Positions 50,749 through 61,053 of a stretch of DNA of 64,000 nucleotides are shown here, piece after piece. The stretch's first letter is position 1. Each line of letters begins with the position of its first letter. The position numbers and the translations under genes were made by a program. This DNA is from PFJX01 sp031426815 (GTDB taxonomy: Bacteria > Pseudomonadota > Gammaproteobacteria > Burkholderiales > Thiobacillaceae): contig JASJPG010000034.1 in assembly GCA_031426815.1 (NCBI GenBank), positions 69,312-133,311 on the forward strand. Direction: 5' to 3'. Below the pieces are notes generated by a model. It saw only the letters and a list, made by a program, of their open reading frames with translations, ran no database searches and had not been told where the DNA came from.

Positions 50749-51407
50749 AGCTGTCGCTGACCACGTCCGGCCTGCTCGACCCGAAGCGGCTCGACAGCTG
50801 GGTGCCGGAGAAGCGTCGGGCGATCCGCAAAGCCGTCGAAGCCGCCATGAAAACTGTTGGCCGCGAAATGGCCGACGCCGCGCGCAGCCGCATGCAGTCC
50901 GCGTTCAAGGTGCGGAAGGCCGGGTTCCTCAAGTCGATGCGCGCGAAGGTCTATGCCGGCAGCCCCGAGCGGTTCCCGGCGCTGCTCATCGGCTCGAAGA
51001 TTTCCTGGCTGGGCCTGCATATGAAGGGCGGCACCATCACCGGCAAGCGCGGCAAGCTGCTGATCCCGTTGCTGCCGGAGCACCAGCGCATCGGCCGCCG
51101 CGCCTTCCGCCGTGTGGTCGACGGGCTGATGCGTGCAGGCAATGCCTTCTTCATCGAGCGGCACGGCAAGGTCATCCTGATGGCCGAGAACATCAAGGAC
51201 AACACGTCCGAACTGCGCCGGTTCAAGCGAGCCGAACGGGGCCGCACCGGCGCAAAGACCATCAAGCGCGGCCAGGAAATCCCGATTGCCGTGCTGGTGT
51301 CGAGCGTCACCCTGCGCGGTCGCTTCGATCTGCCCGGCATCGTGCGTGCGCAACTGCCCAAGTTGGCAACCAACATCCTGCAACAACTGAACACACAGGG
51401 TCTGTAA
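50745..51407 (+). CDS. DUF6441-like tail protein
   Basis: A 220-aa basic protein: REMADAARSRMQSAFKVRKA, GSKISWLGLHMKGGTITGKR. ATGA overlap with the T frame. Found before tape measure genes in several siphoviruses; possibly a tail completion protein. Exact role unknown. Confidence 0.7.
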   Translation: MKLSLTTSGLLDPKRLDSWVPEKRRAIRKAVEAAMKTVGREMADAARSRMQSAFKVRKAGFLKSMRAKVYAGSPERFPALLIGSKISWLGLHMKGGTITGKRGKLLIPLLPEHQRIGRRAFRRVVDGLMRAGNAFFIERHGKVILMAENIKDNTSELRRFKRAERGRTGAKTIKRGQEIPIAVLVSSVTLRGRFDLPGIVRAQLPKLATNILQQLNTQGL

Positions 51408-51410
51408 CCC

Positions 51411-54383
51411 ATGGCCTCTGAACGCGCCCAGATCCTGATTGCTGCCATCGACCAAACCAAGCAGGCGTTCGCCTCGGTCAAGAGCGGCCTGGAGGGGATC
51501 ACCACCGCAGCCAAATCGGTCAACGGCGTGCTGGCCGGGTTGGGCGCAGCGCTGTCTGTCGCGGGACTGATGGCCGCCGGCAAGGCCGCACTCGATACCG
51601 CCGACGACCTCTCCAAGCTGTCGCAGAAGACCGGTATCTCGGTCGAGTCGCTGTCACTGCTGAAGCCCATTGCCGAGCAATCCGGCATCTCGCTGGAAGG
51701 ACTGGCCAAGGGGATGCAAAAGCTGGCGACCGCGATGGTCGAGGCGGCGGGTGGTTCCAAGGAGCAAGTTGAAACCTTCAGCCGGCTGGGGGTATCGGTC
51801 AAGGATGCCGCTGGCCAGATTCGCCCGACAGAGGCAGTGCTACTCGATCTGGCCGACGCCTTCGCCTCCATGCCGGATGGGGCCGAGAAGTCGGCGCTGG
51901 CGGTGAAGATCTTTGGCAAGGCCGGCGTCGAACTGATCCCGTTCCTGAACCAGGGCCGCGCCGGCATCGAAGAACTGAAGCAGAAGTTCAAGGAACTGGG
52001 CCTGGAGATCAGCGGCGACACCGCGAAGGCGGCCGAGAAATTCAACGACACGCTCGACACGGTCAAGCAGGCGCTGTCCGGCATCGCCATGCGGGTGGCC
52101 GAAGCCGCACTCCCTGCCTTGCAGCGCTTGGCCGACGCACTGGTGGGCCTGGCCAGTCACGGCGACGAGATTCTGGCCGTGATGCGCGCCCTGGGCGAAG
52201 TCCTGGTAGCGGTGCTGGCGCTCAAGGGAGTTGCTGCGGCGGCCAAACTGCTGGAATCGGTCAACTTGTTGAAGGCCGCATTCACCCGTTTCCTGCCCAT
52301 CCTGGCGGCAGTGGCGGTTTGGGAGATGGGTAAAGGCCTCGTCAAGACGGTGCAGGACATCCGTGAGACGAATCGCGCCATCGACGAGATGACCCGGCAG
52401 CGGGCGCAGATCGATCAACTCGATGCTGCGATGCAGGAACTGGCCGCGACCGGCACCGTGAGCGTCAAAACCCAGATGGCACTGGCTGCCCTGGCCGCCG
52501 AGCGGCTGAAGGCGGCGCTGCCCGGTACCGCCGACGCCCTGCGCGCGATTCAGGGCGCGGCCACCCAGGCGGGGGAAGCCATCCGCCAGGCGCTGGAGGC
52601 AGAAACCAAAAAGGCCGCCGAGACGGTCAAGCAACTGGCCGACAGTTACAAACAGGTTGCCGCCGATATCAAGGCGATCTGGGATGCGCGCGTGGCCGAG
52701 GTCGAGAGCAACTACAAACGCCAGGAGGCGGCCGCGCAGACGTCGGCTCGTTCCGAGTCGGCTGCAATCAGTGCAACGACCCAGAACCTCCTTGCCGCCG
52801 AGCGCGAGAAGTTGGCCGCTGTCAAAGCGGGCGCGAAACAGATGGAATCCGCCTGGCAGGCCACCTATGGCCAGGCCGTTGAACTGGCGCGAGCTGCTGG
52901 CCAGGATGTAGCCGCTATCGAGCGCCAGGCGGTGGAGGCGCGCGTCGCCCTCTACGGCCAACTGGAATCGGCCTATCGCGCCACGGTCGACCGGTTGATC
53001 GCCGAGGAGCAACGGCATCTCAATGCCGCCAAGGCGGCCGAAGAAGCGAGGCTTGCCCTCAAGCTCTCGGTCGAGGATCGCATCCGCGAGCTCGGCCGCA
53101 AGGGGATGGATGACTACGCGGCCTATCAGGATCGGCTGCGCCAGATCGACGAGAAACAGGCCCAAGCCAAGGCGGCGCTTGACGCCGGCAATTACGAGCA
53201 AGCACGCAAATTCGCCGAGGAATCTATCGCCCTGGCCGAGCGTTCCGCCTCAGCGGTGACCCAGCAGGTCGAGCAGAACGGCAAGACGGTCACGCAGACC
53301 ATGGTGTCCGAGGGCCAGGCCGCCGCCACCGCCATCGGCCAGATCAAGGAGTCGGCCGGCATCGCCGACGCGGCGCTGAAAGGTCTGGGCGATGCGCACA
53401 AGCAGGCGGCTTCCGCCGCTGGTGCTGGCGCGGATGAGGCCAAACGCGCGCTGGCCTCGGTGTCCGATGAACTCGGCAAACTGCGCCAGCAACTGCTGTC
53501 CCAGGACAAGCTGAAACTCGAGGTCGATATCGAGGGCGCACGGGCCGGCATCGAGAAGTTGCAGGCGCTGATGGCAGCGCAGCAATTGATCGCCAAGATT
53601 CAGGCCGACACGAAAGAAGCCGAGTCCGCACTGGAAAAACTCAAGAGCGACACAGGCAATTTCGCCCTGGTCGCCAAGGTCGAGGCCGACACCACGAAGG
53701 TGATGGCCGACATCGAGCAGTTGAAGGGCACGCTCTCGGCGGCCAAGGTGGAAATCCCGGCCCTGGTCTCCTTTGACCAGCCCCGGGCGCAACTGACGTC
53801 GTTCGCGCAGGACGCCCGCACGGTGTTATCCAACCCGACGTCGGCAACCCACACGCCGCAGCCCGATCTCGGCCAGTACCGCGCGGCGGTGGCGGAACTG
53901 ATGCGTCCCACTTCGAGCCGCCACACCATCTATGTGACGAAGGTGGCGACCAATGCCCAAGGCGGGCTGATCCAGCGGTTCGCCGAGGGTGGCCAGGCCG
54001 TCATGGACGGTTTCCGAAAAATGTCCGGGCGCATCTTCGGGCCGGGCACGGAAACCTCGGACTCGGTACCGGCGCTGCTGTCGCATGGCGAGTTCGTGGT
54101 GCGCGCGGCCTCGGTGCGCAAGTTCGGCGAGGGTTTCTTCGCTGCGCTCAACGCCGGCTTCCTGCCGCACGCACTTCCCAACATTCCGCGCTTCGCCGCA
54201 GGGGGCGCAATGGCCAATGCCGTGGCGCAGGTGACGATGGGGAGCGGTGTGTCCTCAGCCCCCGCCCTCGACGTGGTCGACCTGCGTTTCCACGTCGGCG
54301 GCAAGCCGCACACCGTCCAGTCCTCGCGCGACACCGCGATGCAACTGGCGAGTGCGCTGCGTGAACTGTCGAGGGGATTGTGA
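51411..54383 (+). CDS. Tape measure protein
   Basis: A 990-aa helical protein that sets tail length. N-terminal phage-tail-tape-measure segment (SGLEGITTAAKSVNGVLAGL; AALSVAGLMAAGKAALDTAD), long coiled coils over about 330-830, and hydrophobic stretches around 255-310. The C-terminal GGLIQRFAEGGQAV and FGPGTETSDSVPALLSHGEF match the typical TMP end. Confidence 0.92.
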   Translation: MASERAQILIAAIDQTKQAFASVKSGLEGITTAAKSVNGVLAGLGAALSVAGLMAAGKAALDTADDLSKLSQKTGISVESLSLLKPIAEQSGISLEGLAKGMQKLATAMVEAAGGSKEQVETFSRLGVSVKDAAGQIRPTEAVLLDLADAFASMPDGAEKSALAVKIFGKAGVELIPFLNQGRAGIEELKQKFKELGLEISGDTAKAAEKFNDTLDTVKQALSGIAMRVAEAALPALQRLADALVGLASHGDEILAVMRALGEVLVAVLALKGVAAAAKLLESVNLLKAAFTRFLPILAAVAVWEMGKGLVKTVQDIRETNRAIDEMTRQRAQIDQLDAAMQELAATGTVSVKTQMALAALAAERLKAALPGTADALRAIQGAATQAGEAIRQALEAETKKAAETVKQLADSYKQVAADIKAIWDARVAEVESNYKRQEAAAQTSARSESAAISATTQNLLAAEREKLAAVKAGAKQMESAWQATYGQAVELARAAGQDVAAIERQAVEARVALYGQLESAYRATVDRLIAEEQRHLNAAKAAEEARLALKLSVEDRIRELGRKGMDDYAAYQDRLRQIDEKQAQAKAALDAGNYEQARKFAEESIALAERSASAVTQQVEQNGKTVTQTMVSEGQAAATAIGQIKESAGIADAALKGLGDAHKQAASAAGAGADEAKRALASVSDELGKLRQQLLSQDKLKLEVDIEGARAGIEKLQALMAAQQLIAKIQADTKEAESALEKLKSDTGNFALVAKVEADTTKVMADIEQLKGTLSAAKVEIPALVSFDQPRAQLTSFAQDARTVLSNPTSATHTPQPDLGQYRAAVAELMRPTSSRHTIYVTKVATNAQGGLIQRFAEGGQAVMDGFRKMSGRIFGPGTETSDSVPALLSHGEFVVRAASVRKFGEGFFAALNAGFLPHALPNIPRFAAGGAMANAVAQVTMGSGVSSAPALDVVDLRFHVGGKPHTVQSSRDTAMQLASALRELSRGL

Positions 54384-56161
54384 TGGACACCAGCGTGCGC
54401 ATTCCCCTGAAAGCGTGTGTCCGGCGCGAACCCCATCCTCAAGCCTGCACGCCGCCTGGATTCGAGTGGATTCCGGGGTATCTCAACCAGTACGGCGGCC
54501 AGTTGACCGACTACGCGCGCAACTGGTTCATCGACAAATGGGAGGAACCCTACCGGGCAGCGCTGGAGTCGGCCGATCGGGAATACCAGGATTGTTTGCA
54601 AGGTGGCGTGACCGCGACACAAACCCCAAGCGGCCTGCAACTGCGTGTGGCTTCGAAACTCGATGCGCGGACGACCATCAGCGAAAGCCCGCCTGCCGTG
54701 GCGCTGTCGATTCAGCTCAACGTGCATTTCACCCCGACAGGTGGAACGCCTCCCCCGTGTGATCCGTTCGATCCCGATCCCCCAAGCTATCCCGTCGACC
54801 CGAATGCGCCGCCGGTCAGCGTGCCTCGCTCGGTTTTCTGGAAGGGAGCCAGCGCCACCTACGATCTGGAGGTGTTGGAGCAGGCGATGCAGCCGGTGAA
54901 CAGCCTGCTGAATCCGGCCAATCCTTTGTCGTTTCGGGATCTGCAACTGACCGCCGATGGGGTGATGGGGGCGGTGCGCATCACCGGCCACAGTTTCCTG
55001 CCGATCCCGGCCCAGGTTCAGGTCTACGACGATTTGCAGACCGAACTGGAAGTGGCGTCCATCCGCCTGGATTTCACCGCCGAGTGGGCCAACAACGGTG
55101 CGGTCCTGGATTCCTGGTCGGCCATCAGTTCGGGTGTTGCCAACCCAGCCGCCTACACCGATTTCTATTGTTATTACCTGGGCTGCTCTTGGTGGGAGTC
55201 GCCGCCGCCGCTGTTCAACTGGGCTCTGGTGCCGCCTGGGTGCCTCGATGATCTGATCTTCCGGGCGCTGCCCACCGCGATCACCCTGGTGCGAATCCGG
55301 GCTGGCAGCGGTGAGGCGCTGGACACGCTGACACTCTCGATCAACCACGTCGGCACCCTCTCTTCGCGGCCCATCGTCGCCCGGCACCGCATCTTCAACA
55401 GCCCCGGCACGCCGCATCAGGTGCTGCCTGAGATCGCGGTGGGACCAGCGGCACTGGGGGTGACGCAGGAAGTGGTCGTGGCCTTGCCCGAATGCCTGGT
55501 CGGCAAGGTGGAACTGGCTTCGGACAGCATCCAGGACTTCAGCCTGTTCCAGTCGGACGGCGTCATCGGCATCACGGTTCTGGCAGGGACCACGCCGGAG
55601 ACGATCAAACTGCGGCTCACCCTGGAACGCCACGTTTACCACTGGGACCGGGATGTGGACATCCGCCTTATCCCGATCGGTGGCGTTGACGTGGGCTATC
55701 CGCCACAGGGCTGGTTTCCGCATGTCATCCTGCGGGTGCCGGTGTCGTGGAACGGCTGTGACGCTTTCAATCCAGCCACCGACAGCCAGGCCCGGGTGGC
55801 TATCGTCGGATGGAGTGTCACCGACACCTATACCGTGTCGCCGCGCTGGCTGCACACCCTGACCATGCGCGTCCTGGACTACGCCGCGCCCTGCGATGCC
55901 TTTGATTGCGTGTGGGGCTATGTGCGGGTGACCTGGCCGAACGGCACGGTACAGACCCAGCAGATCATGTGCGTCACCGGAGACATCGACTTGCTACGGG
56001 TATTCACACTGAAGCTGTCCGGCAATGCGCCGCCAACGGTGAACGTCGAACTCACCCTCTACTACGAGGCCAGCAACCGGCGGCGTCAGGCGGATGGCAC
56101 CGATTTCGATTACCTGCCTGTGCCCGGCCCGATGCACCGCACCCAGACCCTGTCGCCATGA
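54383..56161 (+). CDS. Tail-tip structural protein (592 aa)
   Basis: TGATG overlap with the tape measure gene. Contains GFEWIPGYLNQYGGQLTDYA near the start, a Pro-rich linker (CDPFDPDPPSYPVDPNAPP) and beta-rich modules. No lambda tail-tip homology is visible. Position implies distal tail or baseplate hub. Confidence 0.65.
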   Translation: MDTSVRIPLKACVRREPHPQACTPPGFEWIPGYLNQYGGQLTDYARNWFIDKWEEPYRAALESADREYQDCLQGGVTATQTPSGLQLRVASKLDARTTISESPPAVALSIQLNVHFTPTGGTPPPCDPFDPDPPSYPVDPNAPPVSVPRSVFWKGASATYDLEVLEQAMQPVNSLLNPANPLSFRDLQLTADGVMGAVRITGHSFLPIPAQVQVYDDLQTELEVASIRLDFTAEWANNGAVLDSWSAISSGVANPAAYTDFYCYYLGCSWWESPPPLFNWALVPPGCLDDLIFRALPTAITLVRIRAGSGEALDTLTLSINHVGTLSSRPIVARHRIFNSPGTPHQVLPEIAVGPAALGVTQEVVVALPECLVGKVELASDSIQDFSLFQSDGVIGITVLAGTTPETIKLRLTLERHVYHWDRDVDIRLIPIGGVDVGYPPQGWFPHVILRVPVSWNGCDAFNPATDSQARVAIVGWSVTDTYTVSPRWLHTLTMRVLDYAAPCDAFDCVWGYVRVTWPNGTVQTQQIMCVTGDIDLLRVFTLKLSGNAPPTVNVELTLYYEASNRRRQADGTDFDYLPVPGPMHRTQTLSP

Positions 56162-56538
56162 TACGAATCGATAACGTGGTTCTGCCGGATGGGCTGGTGT
56201 GGACCGATGAATTTGCTGCCCAAACCGTGGCCCAGACCGTGCGCCGCACCCTGGATGGCTCGGTGGTGGTGTTCTACGGCCAGCACAGCGGTGGCCTGCC
56301 GATCACCCTGGAGTCGGAACCGGACGCCGGTTGGCTCACGCGCACCCAGGTAGAGGCGCTGAAGCTTCGGGCCGACAGCCCGGGCAACATCTTCACCCTG
56401 GAGCTTCGTGGTCAGGTCTTCCAGGTGATGTTCCGCCATCACGAGCCGCCCGCGTTTGAGGCCAAGCCGCTGGTGGCGCTCGCCCACCCCCAGCCCGGCG
56501 ATTTTTATCTTGCCACCCTGAAACTCATGACTGTGTAG
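56158..56538 (+). CDS. Tail-tip hypothetical protein (126 aa)
   Basis: ATGA overlap with the 592-aa gene. Beta-rich: VVLPDGLVWTDEFAAQTVAQ, VVFYGQHSGGLPITLES, IFTLELRGQVFQVMFRHHEP. Resembles small baseplate proteins in shape; no family assigned. Confidence 0.65.
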   Translation: MIRIDNVVLPDGLVWTDEFAAQTVAQTVRRTLDGSVVVFYGQHSGGLPITLESEPDAGWLTRTQVEALKLRADSPGNIFTLELRGQVFQVMFRHHEPPAFEAKPLVALAHPQPGDFYLATLKLMTV

Positions 56539-56546
56539 GAATCCCC

Positions 56547-57557
56547 ATGCCCATTCTCGACAACGAAATCCTCTGGCGGCCCGCCGCCTTGCTGTCGGAC
56601 GCCACGCCCGCGCAGAACGGCGGCCGCATGGCCTTCGCGCAACTGGTCTCCGGCGTGAAAAACAATCTGTTCCCGGACGTCTCGCAATCCGAACGCGGTG
56701 CGGGCTCGGTGAAGTGGCGCAAGGCATTCATCCACATCAATAGCGCCCAGGATGCGGCGCTGCTGAATGTGCGGTTGTTCCTGGACACGCTGACGCCGGC
56801 CGGGGACTTCGTGGTGTTCCAGCTTGGTACGGCGACCGACACCCAGGACCAGATCGCGGGTCGCTCCTACGGCATCGGCACACTGTTCGCGCCGGTGGCT
56901 GGCGGGGCGAGCCAGATCCAGGTCATCTGCGAACACAACGCCGAATACGCCAGCCTGCAGCCGTTCCGGGTCGGTGACCTTGTTCGGGTGTCTGACCGCC
57001 CGAGCACCGGCGGCGCGGGCAACGAGGAGTGGGTAACCCTCACCGGCGTTGCCTACGGTCCTGATTACGCCACCCTGGATTTCACGCCCGCGCTGGTGAA
57101 TGCCTACGCGATCCAACCCTCCCTGGTGAGCACGGTCTACCCGCAGGCCAGTGTCGCGGGCGCGTGGTCGAATCTTGCGCTCACCAGTGCCTCCGGCAGT
57201 TTCGATTCGGCCACGGTCGGCAACCTCGTCGCGCACAACAAGGGGGCCATCGAGCAGACCTGGACGCTGACCTTTACCTGCCAAGGGGACTTCAACGTTT
57301 CGGGCAATACGGTGGGCACGCTTCCCGCGATGGGTTCCACCAGCGCCGACTTCGCGCCGGTGAACCCGGCCACCGGCACGCCGTATTTCACGATCAAGGC
57401 GGCGGGATGGAGCGGCACGTTCCAGGCCAACGAGAGCCTGCATTTCGACACGCATCCAGCGGCGATTCCGATCTGGTACCGCCGCCAGGTGCCCGCCGGC
57501 ACCTTCAGTCTGGCCAACGACTTCGCCTCTCTGGCGATTCATGGGGAGAGTGCGTGA
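56547..57557 (+). CDS. Tail-tip/adhesin-like protein (336 aa)
   Basis: ATG after GGAATCCCC. Contains ILDNEILWRPAALLSDATP at the start and repeated beta sandwich-like strands. No catalytic motif. Probably a virion component. Confidence 0.65.
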   Translation: MPILDNEILWRPAALLSDATPAQNGGRMAFAQLVSGVKNNLFPDVSQSERGAGSVKWRKAFIHINSAQDAALLNVRLFLDTLTPAGDFVVFQLGTATDTQDQIAGRSYGIGTLFAPVAGGASQIQVICEHNAEYASLQPFRVGDLVRVSDRPSTGGAGNEEWVTLTGVAYGPDYATLDFTPALVNAYAIQPSLVSTVYPQASVAGAWSNLALTSASGSFDSATVGNLVAHNKGAIEQTWTLTFTCQGDFNVSGNTVGTLPAMGSTSADFAPVNPATGTPYFTIKAAGWSGTFQANESLHFDTHPAAIPIWYRRQVPAGTFSLANDFASLAIHGESA

Positions 57558-58396
57558 TGGCCTGGGTCGGTTTCAAGAAAACCTATGCCCCCGGCGCCTT
57601 CGATAACGCTGCCGTGCTGGCCTTGTTCGATCTGCTCAAGAGCACGCTGGTCACGGCGGGTTTCAGCGTGAAGCTCGACACGCCCACGTTCCTTGAGGTG
57701 ATCCAGGCCGGGGCGACGACGCAGACCGATGACACGCCACACTGGGCCTTCGAGGTGATGGGCGACGCCACGAGCGCCGCGATCCAGACGCACATCGTGC
57801 ATGGCGTGGATTTCAACCACGTCGATGCCATCCACCGGCAGTACTTTGTATGTGGCGGCGAAATTGACGCACCCGAGACCCTCGTCTGGTTCGCCGCCAA
57901 TGGGGTGACGGGCGGCTGGTGGCTCTACAGCGTAGACCGTCCGGATGGGTATTTGGACAACAACGGCAACCGCTTCAAGTTCTGCCAGGCCGGGGCCACC
58001 AGCCGTCGCTATCTCGCCGACACCCACCAGGGGCTGTGCGCCCGCTACGGCATGTGGGATCCCTACGGCGATTGGGAACCGGCCTATGCCCGCAACGTGT
58101 GGGGCGATATCGATACCACACCCTGGACCGGCACTTGGTCGCCCTTGGGCGAAGGCTGGTCGAACAACGGATTGCGCCATCCCGCTTCCCCGCTGCGCAA
58201 ACTGGCGGTGCCACAGTTTCCCAACCGGGATGGCGGCATCACCGCCTGTGTGCTGGGCGAGTTGAATGAAATCCTGGCGCTGACCGATGGCTACGCGCTG
58301 GAGGAGGTCGTGGCTCCCGGCTGGATCGCCCTGATCACCGACCAGTGGAGCCAACCTTTCGCGGTTCCGGCTCCGGATAGCTTCACGCTGCTATGA
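57557..58396 (+). CDS. Tail-tip protein rich in aromatic residues (279 aa)
   Basis: TGATG overlap. Contains THQGLCARYGMWDPYGDWEP and NGVTGGWWLYSVDRPDGYL, many Trp/Tyr, typical of carbohydrate- or surface-contacting phage proteins. No known family. Confidence 0.65.
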   Translation: MAWVGFKKTYAPGAFDNAAVLALFDLLKSTLVTAGFSVKLDTPTFLEVIQAGATTQTDDTPHWAFEVMGDATSAAIQTHIVHGVDFNHVDAIHRQYFVCGGEIDAPETLVWFAANGVTGGWWLYSVDRPDGYLDNNGNRFKFCQAGATSRRYLADTHQGLCARYGMWDPYGDWEPAYARNVWGDIDTTPWTGTWSPLGEGWSNNGLRHPASPLRKLAVPQFPNRDGGITACVLGELNEILALTDGYALEEVVAPGWIALITDQWSQPFAVPAPDSFTLL

Positions 58397-60012
58397 CCTT
58401 CGGTTTGTTGCTGGGCCTCGGCCTGCAACTGAATCTCGCGAAAGACGCCGGCCCGCCGAAGGTACGCGTCCGATTCTCGGCAGCCTGGGGCAGCACGGAG
58501 GTGTTTGTCGCCAACACCACCCGGTGGGATCTCACCCGGAACAGGGCATGGCGGCATGAAACCGGCTGGACGCTGCACTTTGCCAGCACGCATCGAGCTA
58601 CCTACGGCCTGCGACTGGAGCGGAGCCATCATGCACCTTATGGCGATTTGCGCCTGCACCGTCGGCACATGGCCATGCCCTTTGGAGATGCCCGGCGCTA
58701 CCAGCAGCGATTCACCATGCCCTACGGTGACACTCGCCAGAACCGTGTGCGGGTGACGCTGCCCTACGACGAGGTGGCCCTGCTCCGAGGCCGGCACATC
58801 GCACCGTATTCCGAGCTTGGGACCTGCCGGAAGACCATGCGTTTCTCGTACTGGCTGACCCAGGCGGTCGCCGCGCGACATGTGATTGGGTACGCCGTGA
58901 CGGACGTGAATCCGGTCGCCAAGCGGCTGATTACCTCTTGGTCGTTGCTCGCTGATCAGCATTTGCAAGCAGTAATGAACACGCCGGAACTGGTCTGGCA
59001 GGAGCACACGATCCGCATCCTCCAGGCCACCCTGAGTTGCGACGAGGGCAGTCCGGTGTGGATTGCGATGGTCGAGATCGCCCAGGTGGCAGACTTCGCC
59101 GCCATCGCTATCGGTGACCCGATCACCCTGGTCCTGGGCCAGGAAACCTTCGAATTGGTGGTGGACGGCAAGACCCTGTCGCGAGAATCTCAGACCAGTC
59201 AGCGCTGCGAGTTGACCGCCATCTCGCCGCTGGCCCTGCTGGACGCCCCCTTTGCGGCAACGATTCGCTACTACCAGCCTGGGGCGTTATCGGCGCGATC
59301 GGCGGTTGAGGAACTGATCGGAAACGTGGACTGGCAATTGCCGGACTGGACGATCCCCGCCGGTCGCCTGCTGATGGAAGGCGTGACACCGCTCGTGGCC
59401 GCGCGCAGCGTGGTCGCCGCCATCGGCGGAATCATCGAGAGCAATCCGGACGGCTCGGTGGTTTGCCGTCGGCGGCATGCGGTGAGCATTCCCGACTATG
59501 GACAGGCGCCGGTTGCCCACCAGTTGTTCGACGCCGATGTGCTGGCCAGCCGCGCCCAGATCGCCCCGGCGCGCGGATACAACCGGGTCACCCTGGCCAA
59601 CGAGGACGGGGCGAACGGAAGTTCTGCCGATCGCATCGAGCATGTCGCCGATGCCTACGACGTCAATCAGGGCACGGTGCGTGCCTACCTGGCGGCCACA
59701 CGGCCCGTGCTGCTCACGCACACCGGGCATCCCGCGACGATCATCGCCGCCCTGGGCGAGGTGGCGCGTAGCGAATCCGAAGTCGTCGAGTTCATCGAAG
59801 GTCGGGCGAGCACTCGCTACCCGGTCAGCGCCATCAGCCGCGCAACCTGGCAGCACACCGATCTCGGGGCCGTGACGGCGGACAGCCAATCGCTCGTCGC
59901 GGCGGTGCCTGGCTACAGCCTGCTCGATCTCACCTACACCACTACATCCCTCGACTGGCGCGTCACGCTCGCCGCCGCCGAGGAAGTCCAGTTCATCCTG
60001 GTCGACGCTTGA
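58393..60012 (+). CDS. Tail hub-like protein with 14-residue PYGD repeats
   Basis: A 539-aa protein, ATGA overlap. Residues 81-141 hold five units with exact 14-residue spacing of a Pro-aromatic motif: APYGD (81), MPFGD (95), MPYGD (109), LPYDE (123), APYSE (137). The rest resembles tail hub modules (AIGDPITLVLGQETFELVVD). The repeats may form a beta-solenoid or receptor-contact surface (inference). Confidence 0.7.
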   Translation: MTFGLLLGLGLQLNLAKDAGPPKVRVRFSAAWGSTEVFVANTTRWDLTRNRAWRHETGWTLHFASTHRATYGLRLERSHHAPYGDLRLHRRHMAMPFGDARRYQQRFTMPYGDTRQNRVRVTLPYDEVALLRGRHIAPYSELGTCRKTMRFSYWLTQAVAARHVIGYAVTDVNPVAKRLITSWSLLADQHLQAVMNTPELVWQEHTIRILQATLSCDEGSPVWIAMVEIAQVADFAAIAIGDPITLVLGQETFELVVDGKTLSRESQTSQRCELTAISPLALLDAPFAATIRYYQPGALSARSAVEELIGNVDWQLPDWTIPAGRLLMEGVTPLVAARSVVAAIGGIIESNPDGSVVCRRRHAVSIPDYGQAPVAHQLFDADVLASRAQIAPARGYNRVTLANEDGANGSSADRIEHVADAYDVNQGTVRAYLAATRPVLLTHTGHPATIIAALGEVARSESEVVEFIEGRASTRYPVSAISRATWQHTDLGAVTADSQSLVAAVPGYSLLDLTYTTTSLDWRVTLAAAEEVQFILVDA

Positions 60013-60023
60013 AGGAGTAATGC

Positions 60024-60533
60024 ATGGCCAATGCCACCATCCGCGTGCAGTTTGGTAGCCCTGACGGCCAGGGTGCCAGCGAGGGGCATCTATCCGCCGA
60101 AGTGGATGCCCGGCCGCAGGGCTTGAATGCCGGGAAAACGTCGTTCAGCCCGGGCGAGACGGTCTACATCCTCGTCTACAAATCGGACAACGTCAGCATC
60201 ACCGAGACGATCTGCTCGGCGGGTTCGCTGTCCGACCAAGGTACCGCAACTGTGACGGTCACCGACGAACTGATGTTCGAAGAAACCGATGCAGCCAGTC
60301 TCAGCGTGCCAGCCCGGGCGGGAATCGGCACATCGGTCTGGTATGGACGCAGTTTGGGCAGCATCACCCTCCAGGCCGACAAGGTGACGGTGAAATCCGC
60401 CGTGAAGGGCGTGGGCGTGGCCAAGGTCACTTACGAGGCCCAGGCCGAGGTCTATGCCTTGGCTTCGCCCGCTTCCCTCAACGGGGAAACTGATTTCAGC
60501 ATCCTCGCCCTGATCAAGGGGAGTGCAACATGA
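60024..60533 (+). CDS. Beta-rich tail protein (169 aa)
   Basis: GAAGGAG before ATG 60024. Contains KTSFSPGETVYILVYKSDNV and GTATVTVTDELMFEETDAAS, an Ig-like beta pattern. Virion component by position. Confidence 0.6.
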   Translation: MANATIRVQFGSPDGQGASEGHLSAEVDARPQGLNAGKTSFSPGETVYILVYKSDNVSITETICSAGSLSDQGTATVTVTDELMFEETDAASLSVPARAGIGTSVWYGRSLGSITLQADKVTVKSAVKGVGVAKVTYEAQAEVYALASPASLNGETDFSILALIKGSAT

Positions 60534-60826
60534 TCCTCGAGGTCTATCGCGGGGATGGATTGCGCGAGGGCACGCCCATCGTCGAGCCGCTGCTGTCGGA
60601 CGAGTCCTTGCTCGCGCGGGGTATCGCAGAGATGGACGCCCATGCCCATGCGTTCAACCACGTCGAGTTGGAAGTGGTCTTCCGGCCTGGATTCCGGCTC
60701 GGCCAGATCGTCGAGGCGACCGACCCGTCCACCGCCAGCGCCTATCTGGCCAAGATCACCGGCATCCAGATCACGGTGACCGAGGCGGCCATCGATACCC
60801 GACTCAACCTGGAGCAGCCGCGATGA
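60530..60826 (+). CDS. Tail-region hypothetical protein (98 aa)
   Basis: ATGA overlap on both sides. Contains HVELEVVFRPGFRLGQIVEA and YLAKITGIQITVTEAAIDT, a strand pattern as in hub-associated proteins. Role unknown. Confidence 0.6.
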   Translation: MILEVYRGDGLREGTPIVEPLLSDESLLARGIAEMDAHAHAFNHVELEVVFRPGFRLGQIVEATDPSTASAYLAKITGIQITVTEAAIDTRLNLEQPR

Positions 60827-61041
60827 CTTTCCCGCTACAGGAACTCAGCCGCCTGATCGCCCCGGACGCCACCCTAATCGGTGCGGTGGTGGGATTCAAC
60901 GGAAATCTAGTGCGCGTGGCCACGGAGCGCGGGTCGGTGACGGCGCGCTCCCTCGATGTCCTGGCGATCGGCGACCGCGTGCTGGTCCGCCACGGCATGG
61001 CCACCCGCGCACCGGTGGCCCGACACATCTATCCCGTCTGA
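60823..61041 (+). CDS. Tail-region OB-like small protein (72 aa)
   Basis: ATGA overlap. Beta-barrel-like pattern: LIGAVVGFNGNLVRVATERG, VTARSLDVLAIGDRVLVRHG. Similar to small OB-fold baseplate proteins in shape. No family assigned. Confidence 0.6.
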   Translation: MTFPLQELSRLIAPDATLIGAVVGFNGNLVRVATERGSVTARSLDVLAIGDRVLVRHGMATRAPVARHIYPV

Positions 61042-61053
61042 AGGAGACAACCC

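Noticed and set aside
53930..55855. Minus-strand frame of 641 codons
   Set aside because: Antisense of the tape measure end and tail-tip gene; no motifs, typical His/Arg-rich antisense composition.
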